From NCBI GenBank assembly GCA_007994965.1, contig VOPW01000001.1, forward strand, positions 2,480,001 through 2,544,000: a DNA stretch of 64,000 bases, read 5' to 3'. The notes beneath the pieces are model-generated. The model was given only the letters and a program-made list of their open reading frames with translations, made no database searches and had not been told where the DNA came from. The translations under genes and the position numbers were made by a program. This document shows, in pieces, positions 9,058-18,621 of the stretch; position 1 is the stretch's first letter; each line of letters starts with the position of its first letter. The DNA is from Piscinibacter aquaticus (lineage in GTDB: Bacteria > Pseudomonadota > Gammaproteobacteria > Burkholderiales > Burkholderiaceae_C).

Positions 9058-10062
9058 CTATGCGTTGTCGTAGACGACTTCGAGCGTCGGCTTGATCAGC
9101 TCGTGCTTGCCGACCATGTCGAAGGTGGTGGCCGGCTCCATCTGGAAGTCGCGCCCGGTCACCTCGGCGGAGAACAGGCCGAGCAGCTGGTCCTGCGTCT
9201 GCGGTTTCGGGCGCACCGGCGGCGCGACGGCCACGTTGGTGGCCAGTTCCTCGAACAGCGGCGCCCACTGCGTACCGGGGCGGCCGATGATCTCGTAGCT
9301 GGCGCTCTTGCGGCGGATGTCCTCGTTGGCCGGGATCGTCGCCAGCACCGGGATGCCGGCGTGCTCGGCGAACTGCTTGGCCTCGCCGGTGCCGTCGTCG
9401 CGGTTGATCACCATGCCGGCCACGCCGACGTTGCCGCCGAGCTTGCGGAAGTACTCGACCGCGCTGCAGACGTTGTTGGCGACGTACAGCGACTGCAGGT
9501 CGTTGCTGGCGACGACGATGACCTTCTGGCACATGTCGCGCGCAATCGGCAGGCCGAAGCCGCCGCAGACCACGTCGCCGAGGAAATCGAGCAGCACGTA
9601 GTCGAAGCCCCAGTCGTGGAAGCCGAGCTTCTCCAGCGTCTCGAAGCCGTGGATGATCCCGCGCCCGCCGCAGCCGCGGCCGACCTCGGGCCCGCCGAGT
9701 TCCATCGCGTACACGCCGTCGCGCTTGAAGCAGACGTCGCCGATCGCCACGCTCTCGCCGGCCAGCTTCTTCTTCGAGCTGGTCTCGATGATGGTCGGGC
9801 AGGCCTTGCCGCCGAACAGCAGCGAGGTGGTGTCGCTCTTCGGGTCGCAGCCGATCAGCAGCACCTTCTTGCCCTGCTGGGCCATCATGTAGCTGAGGTT
9901 GGCCAGCGTGAAGCTCTTGCCGATGCCACCCTTGCCGTAGATCGCGATGATCTGCGTGGTCTTGGCCGCGGGTGAGGTGGGCACCGGATCGGGTTCGATC
10001 GCGGCTTCGGCCTTCAGGCGCTCGTCGCGCATGAAGATGACTGGATTGGTGGGCGCATTCAT
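9058..10062 (-). CDS. bchX: Chlorophyllide a reductase iron protein BchX
   Basis: An intact NifH-like ATPase that feeds electrons to BchYZ. The P-loop IIAIYGKGGIGKSFTLANLS, the switch region LLIGCDPKSDTTSLLFGG and the two cluster-ligand cysteines in EVGRGCGGRGIIHGFETL and DVVCGGFGLPIARDMCQK are all present. The start ATG 10062 overlaps the bchC stop (ATGA); a TTG two codons earlier is less likely. Length (334 residues) and the 44-residue N-terminal extension before the P-loop are normal for BchX as opposed to BchL. Confidence 0.96.
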   Translation of the reverse strand: MNAPTNPVIFMRDERLKAEAAIEPDPVPTSPAAKTTQIIAIYGKGGIGKSFTLANLSYMMAQQGKKVLLIGCDPKSDTTSLLFGGKACPTIIETSSKKKLAGESVAIGDVCFKRDGVYAMELGGPEVGRGCGGRGIIHGFETLEKLGFHDWGFDYVLLDFLGDVVCGGFGLPIARDMCQKVIVVASNDLQSLYVANNVCSAVEYFRKLGGNVGVAGMVINRDDGTGEAKQFAEHAGIPVLATIPANEDIRRKSASYEIIGRPGTQWAPLFEELATNVAVAPPVRPKPQTQDQLLGLFSAEVTGRDFQMEPATTFDMVGKHELIKPTLEVVYDNA

Positions 10063-11018
10063 TGGCAATGTCTCCAGTCAAGGACCATCTTCAGGCAGCC
10101 GGCATCGCCGAAGGCGGTGCGGTAGGCCTCGTCGGCCTGCATCGGTTCGGCGTGGTGGGTGATCAGGCCGTCGAGCGACAGCACGCCGCTCTCGGCCAGT
10201 TGCTTCACCGCCAGCAGGTCGGGCTTCTTGAACTCGGCGGCGCAGCGGATCTGCGCCTCGCGCATGAAGGCCGGCGCGAAGGCGAAGGCGATCGGCTCGG
10301 TGTAGAAGCCGGCCAGCACGATCTCGCCACCGGGCGCCGGGCGCGCGACCAGGCTGTCGAGGATCTTGGCGTCGCCGCTGACGTCGTAGATGGCGCGGTA
10401 GTCGCGCCGCACGTCGTCTTCCGGCTTCATCACCGGGTAGCCGTGGGCCTCGCCGCCCTTCATGCGCTGCGGATTGGTTTCCCAGACCGTGGGCGGCGCA
10501 AAGCCGGCGACGACCACCATGCGGGCGAGCAGCCGGCCGAGCACGCCGTGGCCGACGATCAGGTCGGGCGGCACGATCGGGTTGCGCTGGCCGGCGCCGG
10601 AGACCGAGTGGTAGGCCGTGGCGGCCAGCGCCAGCAGCACGCTCTTGTCGCCCAGGGAGTCGGAGACCGGCGTGATGCGCCGGTCGTTGACCACCACGCG
10701 CGACGCCGCGCCACCGAACAGGCCGCGCACTTCGCCATAGCAGCGCGCACCCGGCACGAAGACGCGTTCGCCGATGCGGTGCTTGGCCCGGCGACCGGCC
10801 TCGACGATGCGGCCCACCGATTCATAGCCCGGCACGAGCGGATAGCCCATGCCCGGGAAGGTCGGCATGCGGCCGTTCCACAAGAGCTTTTCGGTGCCGG
10901 TGCTGATGCCGCTGAATTCGATGTCAACGACCACGTCGTCGTCGGCCGGCGGCGTCAGGTCGAGGCGGCTGAGCATCAGGTGCTCGGGCTGCTCGAGGAC
11001 GATGGCCGTGGTGTTCAT
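10059..11018 (-). CDS. bchC: Bacteriochlorophyllide a dehydrogenase BchC
   Basis: A 319-residue zinc-type alcohol dehydrogenase homologue that oxidises 3-hydroxyethyl bacteriochlorophyllide to the 3-acetyl form. It opens MNTTAIVLEQPEHLMLSRLD and shows the GISTGTEKLLWNGRMPTFPG motif of BchC, VPGYESVGRIVEAG and a shortened cofactor fold (LIVGHGVLGRLLARMVVVAG). It is the first gene of bchCXYZ-puf and has a recognisable promoter with paired PpsR/CrtJ sites just upstream. The frame is intact. Confidence 0.95.
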   Translation of the reverse strand: MNTTAIVLEQPEHLMLSRLDLTPPADDDVVVDIEFSGISTGTEKLLWNGRMPTFPGMGYPLVPGYESVGRIVEAGRRAKHRIGERVFVPGARCYGEVRGLFGGAASRVVVNDRRITPVSDSLGDKSVLLALAATAYHSVSGAGQRNPIVPPDLIVGHGVLGRLLARMVVVAGFAPPTVWETNPQRMKGGEAHGYPVMKPEDDVRRDYRAIYDVSGDAKILDSLVARPAPGGEIVLAGFYTEPIAFAFAPAFMREAQIRCAAEFKKPDLLAVKQLAESGVLSLDGLITHHAEPMQADEAYRTAFGDAGCLKMVLDWRHCQ

Positions 11019-11073
11019 TGCCGGGCTCCGGTCCTGCGGCGCGCCGGCGGCGCACCTGTTCGGGGAGTTCGAG

Positions 11074-11091
11074 TGTCATCCTACGCTGACA
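11074..11091. promoter_or_regulatory. PpsR/CrtJ binding palindrome over the bchC -10 region
   Basis: An exact TGT-N12-ACA (TGTCATCCTACGCTGACA) covers the -10 hexamer. A second site lies 8 bp away. The two-site, 8-bp arrangement is the classical layout for cooperative CrtJ binding at bchC in Rhodobacter. Confidence 0.8.
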
Positions 11092-11105
11092 CTTTTAGTT
11101 GTCAA
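11078..11105 (-). promoter_or_regulatory. Sigma-70 type promoter of the bchC-X-Y-Z-puf unit
   Basis: On the minus strand a perfect -35 TTGACA (11105-11100) is followed after 16 bp by TAGGAT (11083-11078) as -10. Both hexamers lie inside PpsR/CrtJ palindromes, which explains oxygen repression by steric block. The leader to the bchC ATG would be about 55 bases. Confidence 0.65.
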
Positions 11106-11117
11106 CACGTGTTTGCA
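11100..11117. promoter_or_regulatory. Second, imperfect PpsR/CrtJ palindrome over the bchC -35 region
   Basis: TGT-N12-GCA (one mismatch in the outer half-site) overlaps the TTGACA -35 hexamer and is separated from the perfect site by 8 bp. Confidence 0.6.
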
Positions 11118-11121
11118 TTGT

Positions 11122-11135
11122 TTGATGTCCATCAA
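11122..11135. promoter_or_regulatory. Perfect FNR-type box upstream of bchC
   Basis: TTGATGTCCATCAA matches the consensus TTGAT-N4-ATCAA in every position. Its centre lies roughly 57 bp upstream of the expected bchC start site, close to a class I activator position, and it overlaps the stop codon of crtF. FnrL-type oxygen control of the bchC-puf unit is inferred. Confidence 0.6.
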
Positions 11136-12293
11136 GCGCCGGAACAACGCGCCACCAGCAGGCCGGTCTGCAGCGGAATGCGGGTGGGGCGCTGCTGGAT
11201 GTCGCCAAAACCGGCCGCCGACAGCATCTCGGACAGCCGCTGCGGCGAACGGGAACGCCCCGAGCCCATGGCCATCAGGTAGAAGCCGAAATAGGCGTCA
11301 CCCATGGGCTCCGCCCGCGGGTGCCGGCCATCGGTTCGGCCACCAGCAGCGTCCCGTCGTCCGGCAGTGCGGCCCGCACGGCACGCAGGATGCGCATGGC
11401 GTTGTCGTCGTGGTGGTCGAACATCACCCGCACCAGCGAGGCGACATCGGCACCGCGCGGCAGCGGAAGATTCAGGAAGTCGCCGCCGATCGCCTCCGCG
11501 CGCCCGGCGATGCCTTCGCTGGCAAAGCGCGCGCGCGCGCGGTCGGCCACCGCCGGCAGATCGAGCAGCATCAGGCGCAGTTGCGGAGCGCGCCGGCCGC
11601 GGCGCACAGGAACACGCCCTCGCCGCCGCCGACATCGAGCAGGCAGCGGTGCCGCGCGATCGGATAGGCATCGAGCACCTGGGTGGCGATGAGCGGCTGC
11701 GAAGCGGCCATCAAGGCCGAGTAGTCGGCCACTCGCTGCGCATCCAGCGCGCCGGCCTCGTGGTTGTCGGCATAGGCCCAGTAGCGGCCGAGTTCGGTGG
11801 CGCCGCGCTCGCCGCGCAGCAGGGCAACGGGGTCGGCGAGGTCGCGGTACAGCGAGGCGTGGTGCTCGATCATCGCCACCAGCGGTGCATTGCCGACCAT
11901 CACCGCGCCGAGCGAACCCAGGGCCCAGTTGTCGCCGCGCCGCTCCACCAGTTCGAGCGCCTGCGCCGCGGCGAGCAGCTTGTGCGCCTGCGCCTCCGGC
12001 AGTTCGAGCCGGTGGCACAGCGACGGGAAGGACTGCGGACCTTCGGCAAGCAGATCGAACAGCTTCAGCCGCACGCAGGACAGCAGCACCTGCGAGTAGA
12101 CGAAGCCGGCCATCAGGTCGAACAGCTTGCGCGCGCGGCGCCGCGCGATCGGGCGCGTCAGCGGGAAGGCGCTGGCCCAGCGCTGGAAGCGTTCGTCGCC
12201 GAGCAGCCGGTCGCGCCGGGCGTGCCAGCTCCAGCCGGGCGATGAAGCCGGCAGGCCATCCGCCGGTGTGGCGGCCACCGGACGGGAACTCAC
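11132..12293 (-). CDS. crtF: Hydroxyneurosporene O-methyltransferase CrtF (two frame breaks)
   Basis: A SAM-dependent O-methyltransferase of the plant/hydroxyindole type that methylates the 1-hydroxy group of carotenoids on the way to spheroidene. It starts at GTG 12293, overlapping the crtE stop (GTGA). Visible are an N-terminal dimerisation domain (FDLMAGFVYSQVLLSCVRLK), the SAM motif CLLDVGGGEGVFL, and VRVMFDHHDDNAMRILRAVR with the catalytic histidine region. Breaks lie near 11595 and 11326; restoring A in GGCC-GGC at each gives the continuous family sequence (AAARRAPQLRLM and EPMARHPRAEPMGDAYFGF). Confidence 0.88.
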
Positions 12294-13190
12294 CGCGCCG
12301 CTTCCTGCAGCGCCGCCGGGCGGTGCGCCACGTGGGCGGCCGTCATCTCCAGTGGCACGAGGCGGCGAGCCTCGGCGCGCACCAGCGCGCGCAAGGCGGA
12401 GGCGCCGCGGCAATCGGGGATGGCGGCGATGCAGCGCTGCACCAGCGCGTCGAACTGCTGCAGCGCGCCATCGAGGCCGAACTCGATGGCCGAACTCGGC
12501 CGGCCGTGGGCCACGTCCTGGCCGGCGGGCTTGCCGAGCGCCTGCGGCTCGGCGATCACGTCGCGGATGTCGTCGGCCACTGGTAGGCCTCGCCGAGGCA
12601 ATCGCCGAAGGTCAGCCGGTGTCGGGCGAGGCGCCGGCGGCCTCCGCCCCGGCGGCCGCGGCGGCGGCGAACAGCGCGCCGGTCTTGGCGCGCTGGTAGT
12701 CGCGCAGCACGGGCGGGGCTCGCATTCCCAGGCTGGCCAGCGGCGATGCCATGCGGCATCGCCACGCCGGCGGCCACGTGCGCCGTCACACGCGCCAGCC
12801 GCTGCGGATGCCTGGCGGCACACAGCGCCAAGTTCTGGAAGGCCAGCACGATGAGCGCATCACCGGAGAGCACGGCGAGGCGCTCGCCATAGGCCGCATG
12901 CACCGAGGGACGGCCGCGGCGTTCGGCAGCGTCGTCGAAACAGGGCAGATCGTCGTGGACGAGCGAGGCGCAGTGCAGCAACTCGACCGCTGCCGCGGCC
13001 GCGTCGGCCAGCGCCGGATCACCATCGCCGCAGGCCATCGCCACCGAGAGGCACAGCTGGGGGCGGATGCGGGCCCGGGAGGGAAGACCGAGTGGCGAAT
13101 CGCCGCGGCCAGCCTCGGCGGCCCGCCCCGGCCCTCGCCCATCGCCACGGCCGCCTCGAGGGCGCGTTCGATCCTGTGCATCGCATTCAC
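12290..13190 (-). CDS. crtE: Geranylgeranyl diphosphate synthase CrtE (several frame breaks)
   Basis: A trans-prenyltransferase making GGPP for carotenoids and the chlorophyll tail. The first aspartate-rich motif is in [20 protein letters not shown] and the second in YQ-ADDIRD after repair; HSVFP and GIAAGQAWE are also recognisable. The start is GTG 13190 or ATG 13181. The frame breaks near 13070, 12732, 12715, 12619 and 12580; at 12732, 12619 and 12580 the repaired text contains GCCAGGC, ACCTGGC and ACCAGGT. The C-terminus runs in one frame to TGA 12290. It is probably functional in the organism; the breaks look technical. Confidence 0.85.
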
Positions 13191-13259
13191 GGCGCTCTCC
13201 TGCACTGCGGTCGGCCGGCGGCCGGGCGACGGGGTGTCAACTTTGATAATCGCAGTGTG

Positions 13260-13277
13260 TGTCAATCAGAATAGACA
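13260..13277. promoter_or_regulatory. PpsR/CrtJ binding palindrome upstream of crtE
   Basis: TGTCAATCAGAATAGACA is an exact TGT-N12-ACA, 70-80 bp upstream of the crtE start. A weaker half site follows towards the gene. This is expected for oxygen-repressed crt promoters. Confidence 0.75.
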
Positions 13278-13333
13278 CTCACGCGATGGGCGTCAACAGC
13301 GGCATCCCTGGCCGCTGCGCTCGCCGCGGCCGT

Positions 13334-14203
13334 TCAGAGATCGGCGCGGATCAGCGCGGCGGTGCGGCCGGGCTGCTCTTCATGGGCAGTGCCCGAGACC
13401 CGACAAGGTGGTGACGCGCGTGCCGCGGATGCGGCCGGCAGCCCGCCAGGGCAGGTCGGGCGGCAGCGTGCGGTCGCGGTCGCCGACGATCAGGTGCAGC
13501 GGCGTCGTCAGCTCGGGCAGGCGACGCCAGAGCGCGGCGAGGTCCCAGCCGGCCATCATCGCCAGCGCGGCGGCCACGTGGCTCGGGCTGCGCACGAGCC
13601 GTGCATAGAGCTCGCGCCCCGCGCGTCGACACTGGAACCGGTGCCGTCGATCAGCCGCTCGAGCATGCCGGGCCAGCCGGCGGTCCAGGCAAAGAAGCGC
13701 GGCACCAGCGGATTGAGCACCAGCGTGCGCGCCATCGGCGAGAACACCGCGCCGGCAATGCCCGGCAGTGGCGTGAGCGCGGCGTTGAGTCCCACCACCA
13801 TCCGCGGCGCCGCCAGCCCGTCCAGGCACAACTGCACCGCGACCGCGCCGCCCGCGCTGTGGCCGACGATCAGGCGTGGCGGTTCGCCGAGCGCCTGCAG
13901 CAGCGAAGCGACGGCGCGCGCCATGCCCGGCAGCGAGAAGCTCGCGCGGTCGTCGGGCCAGCCGCTGAAGCCATGGCCGGGCAGGTCGGGCGCGATCACA
14001 CGCGCATGGCCCGCCAGCGCCGGCAGCAGATCGCGCCAGGAGTGGGTGGAAGCACCGGTGCCGTGCAACAGCAGCACGACCGGCTGCCGGGCGTCGCCGC
14101 CACATTGCACGTGCCAGCGTACGCCGCCGGCCGCGACGAAACGGCTGCTGTCCGCATTCGGCCAGCGCGGCCCGTCACGCTCCCACGACAGCGCCTCCGC
14201 CAT
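13334..14203 (-). CDS. bchO: BchO, alpha/beta-hydrolase of the magnesium chelatase operon (two frame breaks)
   Basis: A BchO-type alpha/beta hydrolase. It shows VVLLLHGTGASTHSWRDLLP (oxyanion loop), IAPDLPGHGFSG and the nucleophile elbow LIVGHSAGGAVAVQL, then HLIVGDRDRTLPPDLPWRAA with the acid residue. The start ATG 14203 lies 17 bp after bchD. Breaks near 13622 and 13388 are bridged by conserved sequence; the second restores GLGHLAHEEQPGRTAALIRA ending at TGA 13334 and recreates an ACCTGGC. Its exact biochemical role is not settled; linkage to bchID is constant in purple bacteria. Confidence 0.88.
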
Positions 14204-14220
14204 CAGATCGGCCCGACGGC

Positions 14221-15996
14221 TCAGCGGCCCGCGGCGCCGCGCGCCACCGCCTGCACCGCCTCGTTGAGCGTCGCGGCGCGCGCATGCGGCAGCGGCAGAT
14301 AGAGTGCATCCATGCGCTGTGCCAGCGCGCGGGCCCGTGGTTCGGGCCGCGCCGAGGTGTCGACCACCACGGCAGCAAGCGCGCTGCCGCGCCATCGCTC
14401 GGCGGCCTTCAGCGCATCGGCCTCGGCGCGGGTGCGGTCGCCCACGCCGTCGCGGCCGATGTTGGCCCGACCGTCGGTGAGCAGCACCACCAGCGGTGTA
14501 TCGCCGCGCCGGGCGATGCCCTCGGCCAGCGCCCAGGCGGCATCCAGCCCGGCGGCCAGCGGCGTGCCGCCGCCGCCCGGCAGCCCGGCCAGCGAGCGCT
14601 TGGCACGCACCAGCGAGCGTGTCGGCGGCAGCAGCAGCTCGGCGCCCGCGCCGCGGAAGGCGAGCACCGCCACCTGGTCGCGGCGCACGTAGCAGTCCGC
14701 GAGCAGCAACTCGACCGCGCCCTTGGCCTCGGCCAGGCGGTGCAGCGCCGAGGAACCCGAGGCATCGATCGCGAAGATCGTCGTCGTGCGGCTCTTCTGC
14801 TTGTAGCGCGTGATGCGGAAGTCTTCCGGGCGCACGGACACGCCTTCGCGGGTGTCGCCTTCGCGGCGGCGCAGCGCCTGCCAGGGCGCCGCAGCGCGCA
14901 GGGTTTCGATCAGGTTGAGGCGCGCGCCGCGCTGCACGCCGCCGGCGCGCACGCCCGCCGGGCGGCCCAGGCGGCCGGCAAGCCGCACCTGCCCGCTGCG
15001 GCCTAGGGAGCGCGAGGCACCGGCCGCGCGCTGCTCCATCTTCAGCCGCGCCAGCAGGCCGGCGGGAATGGCGGCGGCGGCCGCAGCGAGGATCTGCTCT
15101 TCCAGCGGCGCGTCGGGGGCGGCGAGTTCCTCCTGCTCTTCGGCGCGATCCGGCGCATCCTCCGGCGGCGGCGGAGACTCGGGTGGCGGTTCGGCCTCGG
15201 GCGGCGCCGGGAGTTGGGTCGCCCGAGGGGCGAGCACGAGGCGTGCGGCGAACTCGGCATCCTCGTGCATCACCGTGTCGCGGCCGGCCAGCGCAGCGGC
15301 GATGCGCGCCACCTGCAGCGCCAGCCACGGCACCCGCGACGAGGCGATGCCCAGCGCCAGGCAGGCGGCGCACAAGGCTTCGATCACGGCATCGTCAGCG
15401 CCGACACGCGGCCAGCGCGCGCGTGCCTCGGCAACGGCCTGCGAGGACGGCAGGCCTGACGGATCGCGCTGCACATTGCGCCAGCCGATGTCGCCGAGAT
15501 CGAGACGGAAGGCCAGGCGCTCGGCCAGCACCGCGCTGACCGGTTCGTCGTCGCCCTGCCCTTCGTCGCAGGCGACAAGCCCGACGCGGCTGGCCAGCGT
15601 GATCGCGATGCCGTCGCGCGCCACCTGCACCTCGCCGCGGTCGAGCGCCGCGGCCAGCCGCGCGGCCGTGCCAGCCGGGATGCGCTCGGCCATCGGCAGC
15701 AGCAGCACGCCGCCATCGGCTTCGGCGAGCAGTCCGCGCTGCGCGACCGGGCGGCCCGAGCGCAGCGTGGCGGCGAGGTCGAGCCCACCGAGCAGGCGCT
15801 CGTCGCCGATGCCGTGCGGCATGCGGCGCAGAGGCGCGCCTTCGCTCAGGCGCGCGGCCAGCAGTTCCATCCAGCGGTCGCGTACCGGCCCGGCGCCGCA
15901 GCGCAGCAGCACGCCGCCGAGCGCCGCCGGCGCCACCGCGAACACGGCCGCCGCGAGCGCGGCGTCGCGCCAGCGGGCGGCGGCGAGATCGTTCAT
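14221..15996 (-). CDS. bchD: Magnesium chelatase subunit BchD
   Basis: An intact 591-residue BchD, the scaffold subunit of Mg-protoporphyrin chelatase. The N-terminal AAA+-like half is followed by an acidic, proline-rich linker (around residues 245-290) and a C-terminal von Willebrand A domain with the MIDAS sequence FAIDASGSSALHRLAEAKGA and VLLTDGRANIGRDG. It overlaps bchI by 4 bases (ATGA) and is followed by bchO, so bchI-D-O is an operon. Confidence 0.95.
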   Translation of the reverse strand: MNDLAAARWRDAALAAAVFAVAPAALGGVLLRCGAGPVRDRWMELLAARLSEGAPLRRMPHGIGDERLLGGLDLAATLRSGRPVAQRGLLAEADGGVLLLPMAERIPAGTAARLAAALDRGEVQVARDGIAITLASRVGLVACDEGQGDDEPVSAVLAERLAFRLDLGDIGWRNVQRDPSGLPSSQAVAEARARWPRVGADDAVIEALCAACLALGIASSRVPWLALQVARIAAALAGRDTVMHEDAEFAARLVLAPRATQLPAPPEAEPPPESPPPPEDAPDRAEEQEELAAPDAPLEEQILAAAAAAIPAGLLARLKMEQRAAGASRSLGRSGQVRLAGRLGRPAGVRAGGVQRGARLNLIETLRAAAPWQALRRREGDTREGVSVRPEDFRITRYKQKSRTTTIFAIDASGSSALHRLAEAKGAVELLLADCYVRRDQVAVLAFRGAGAELLLPPTRSLVRAKRSLAGLPGGGGTPLAAGLDAAWALAEGIARRGDTPLVVLLTDGRANIGRDGVGDRTRAEADALKAAERWRGSALAAVVVDTSARPEPRARALAQRMDALYLPLPHARAATLNEAVQAVARGAAGR

Positions 15997-17008
15997 GCGC
16001 CGAACTGCTCGGCCAGCACGCGCTCGACGCGCACCGTCGAGCCGGCTTCGTCGAGCGGATCGCGGCGCAGCCGGTGGCGCAGCGCCGGCGTGGCCACGCG
16101 GCGCAGGTGTGCATCACCCACCTTCGCATCGCCCTCGAACGCGGCCAGCGCGCGCGCGGCGCGGATCAGCGTGAGCTCGCCACGCAGGCCGTCGGTGCCG
16201 ACCGCCATGCACAGCGTCGCGGCACGCTCCAGCGCGGCATCGCCAGCCTCGACGGTGGCGACACGCTCGCGCGCCTTGACGATGCGCCGGCGCAGCTTCT
16301 CTTCTTCCTTCTGCCACTGCGCAACGAAGGCTTCCGGGTCGCGCTCGAAGCGATCGCGGCGGCGCACGACTTCCACCCGCGTCGGCACGTCGCCCGGCGT
16401 GCGCACCTCGACCGACAGGCCGAAGCGGTCGAGCAACTGCGGGCGCAACTCGCCCTCTTCCGGATTGCCGCTGCCGACCAGCACGAAGCGCGCCGGATGC
16501 CGCACCGACAGCCCCTCGCGCTCGACGACGTTCTCGCCCGACGCGGCCACGTCGATCAGCAGATCGACCGGTGGTCTTCGAGCAAGTTCACTTCGTCGAT
16601 GTAGAGGAAGCCGCGGTTGGCACGCGCCAGCAACCCCGGCTCGAAGGCCTTCACGCCCTGGGCGAGCGCCTTCTCCAGATCGAGCGCGCCGACCACGCGG
16701 TCTTCGGTGGCGCCCAGCGGCAGGTCGACCACCGGCACCGGCACCTTGTGCGACTTCGGTGCGGCACCGGCCAGCCGGACGCGGCAGTCGGCACAGGGCG
16801 AGGCCGGATCGCACTGGTAGGCGCATCCGACCACCGCATTCATCTTCGGCAGCAGCGCGGCGAGCGCGCGCACCGCCGTGGACTTGCCGGTGCCGCGGTC
16901 GCCGAAGACCAGCACGCCGCCGACGCTGGGGTCGATCGCCGCGATCAGGATGGCGAGCTTCATCTCGTCCTGGCCGACCAATGCAGAAAACGGGAACGTC
17001 CAGGCCAT
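15993..17008 (-). CDS. bchI: Magnesium chelatase ATPase subunit BchI (one frame break)
   Basis: A AAA+ ATPase driving Mg insertion into protoporphyrin IX. It begins [20 protein letters not shown] at 17008 and has the Walker [21 protein letters not shown], Walker [15 protein letters not shown], and the sensor regions [19 protein letters not shown]. The break near 16570 is repaired by T in CCACC-GGTCG ([14 protein letters not shown]). A GTG at 17038 in the same frame lies inside a PpsR palindrome, so ATG 17008 is preferred. Confidence 0.94.
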
Positions 17009-17025
17009 CAGGGCTCCAGTGGGCT

Positions 17026-17043
17026 TGTCAACGGCCACTGACA
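17026..17043. promoter_or_regulatory. PpsR/CrtJ binding palindrome upstream of bchI
   Basis: TGTCAACGGCCACTGACA is an exact TGT-N12-ACA, with its inner edge 17 bp before the bchI ATG and its outer edge 4 bp from the stop of the upstream ligase. It implies the bchIDO promoter lies over the end of the ligase gene. Confidence 0.7.
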
Positions 17044-17047
17044 GTCG

Positions 17048-18584
17048 TCAGCGATCGGGTTGGTCGACACTGTACATCGCATGCTGCTCGCGCAGCTTGC
17101 GCTTGAGCACCTTGCCGATCGAACTGCGCGGCAGTTCGTCGACCACGTGCAACGCCGCCGCGCTGCGTCTTGCCGACACGCGCGTTGAGCCAGGCTCGCA
17201 GCGCTTCGCCTTCGTCGGCAGCGCCCGGGCGGCGCACGACGAAGGCCACCGGCGTTTCGCCCCACTGTTCGGACGGCACGCCGACCACCGCCGCCTCGGC
17301 CACCGCCGGGTGCTCGCGCAGCTGCGCCTCCAGATCGCTCGGGTAGATGTTGAAGCCGCCGGAGATGATCATGTCCTTGCGGCGGTCCATCAGGATCAGG
17401 AAGCCGTCCTCGTCGAAGCGGCCTATGTCGCCGGTGCGGATGAAACGCTTGCCGCCGGCGTCGAACCACTCCGCCTCGCGCGTGGCCTCGGGCCGGCGGT
17501 GGTAGCCGACCATCATGCCGGGCGAGTGGCCGACCACCTCGCCGGTGGCGCCGGCCGGCAGCTCGCGGCCGGCCTCGTCGATCAGCCGCATGTCCGTGCC
17601 CGGCGCCGGGCGGCCGACGGTGTGCAGCTTGCCGGGGTGCAGATGCGCTTCCAGCAGACAGGTGCCGCCGCCTTCGGTCATGCCGTAGAACTCGACCAGC
17701 CCGCCCGGCCAGCGCGCGAGCACATCGGCCTTCAGCGCCGCCGGGAACGGCGCGCTGGTGCAGAACTTCATGTGGAAGGACGAGAGATCGAAGCCATCGA
17801 ACTCCGGCAGCGCCATCAGCCGCTGGTACTGCACCGGCACCAGCATCGTGTGCGTGGCGCGGATCTCCTGCGCGATCTCCAGGTAGCGGCGCGCATCGAA
17901 CTTCTTCATCAGCACCACCGCGCCGCCGAAGGCGAGCGAGGGGAAGAACACCACCAGCGTGGTGTTCGAGTACAGCGGCGTCGCGAGCAACGTCACCGCT
18001 TCCGGCCCATACCCGTAGGGCACGCCGCGCTTCACGTGCGCCCAGCGCATGCCGTGCGGCTGCACGATGCCCTTGGGTTCGCCGGTGGTGCCGGAGGAAT
18101 AGATGATGTTGAACGGCCACTCTGGACGGATGTCGACGGCTTCGGGCTGCGCATCCGCTGGCGCGAGCCAGGCGTCGAGTGCGGTGTCGATGCGCGTGGT
18201 CGGCACGCCACTGCCGGCGAAGTCGGCCTCCGATGCCGCATCGAGAAAGAGCCGCCGCGCCTGCGCGTCGTCCACCATGCGGCGCAGGCTCGCCGGCGCG
18301 CTGCCGGGTGCCAGCGGCGCAACCACCACACCGGCCCGCAGTGCCCCGGAGAAAAGCGCCGCCAGCGGCACCGAGGCCGCGGCGCACAGCGCGATCGCAT
18401 CGCCGGGCTTCAGTCCGTCGCGCTGCAAGGCCGCAGCGATGCGGTTCATCAGCGCATCGAGTTGGCCGTAGCTCAGCGCGATCTTGTCGTCCGCCAGGGC
18501 CGGGGCGCCCGGCCGCGCGGCCGCATGGCGAGCGATGCACGCCGGCAGGGTGTCGAAGGGTGTTTCGGCGATCGTGAGGGTCAT
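17048..18584 (-). CDS. AMP-dependent acyl-CoA ligase (one frame break)
   Basis: An ANL-superfamily acyl/aryl-CoA synthetase of about 513 residues. The adenylation P-loop is [20 protein letters not shown], followed by [31 protein letters not shown] and [19 protein letters not shown]; the catalytic lysine lies in the repaired C-terminus ([13 protein letters not shown]). The frame breaks near 17160 in a stretch that fits a collapsed GCCAGGC. The substrate cannot be read from sequence. It is divergent from glutaryl-CoA dehydrogenase (37 bp between starts), so a dicarboxylate or aromatic acid is possible. Confidence 0.85.
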
Positions 18585-18621
18585 GCCCGCTGCTATACCA
18601 TCTTGGTGATCAAGGAGACCG

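Noticed and set aside
17036..17038. GTG 17038 as the bchI start
   Set aside because: It lies inside the PpsR palindrome and adds ten non-conserved residues before the family start [10 protein letters not shown].
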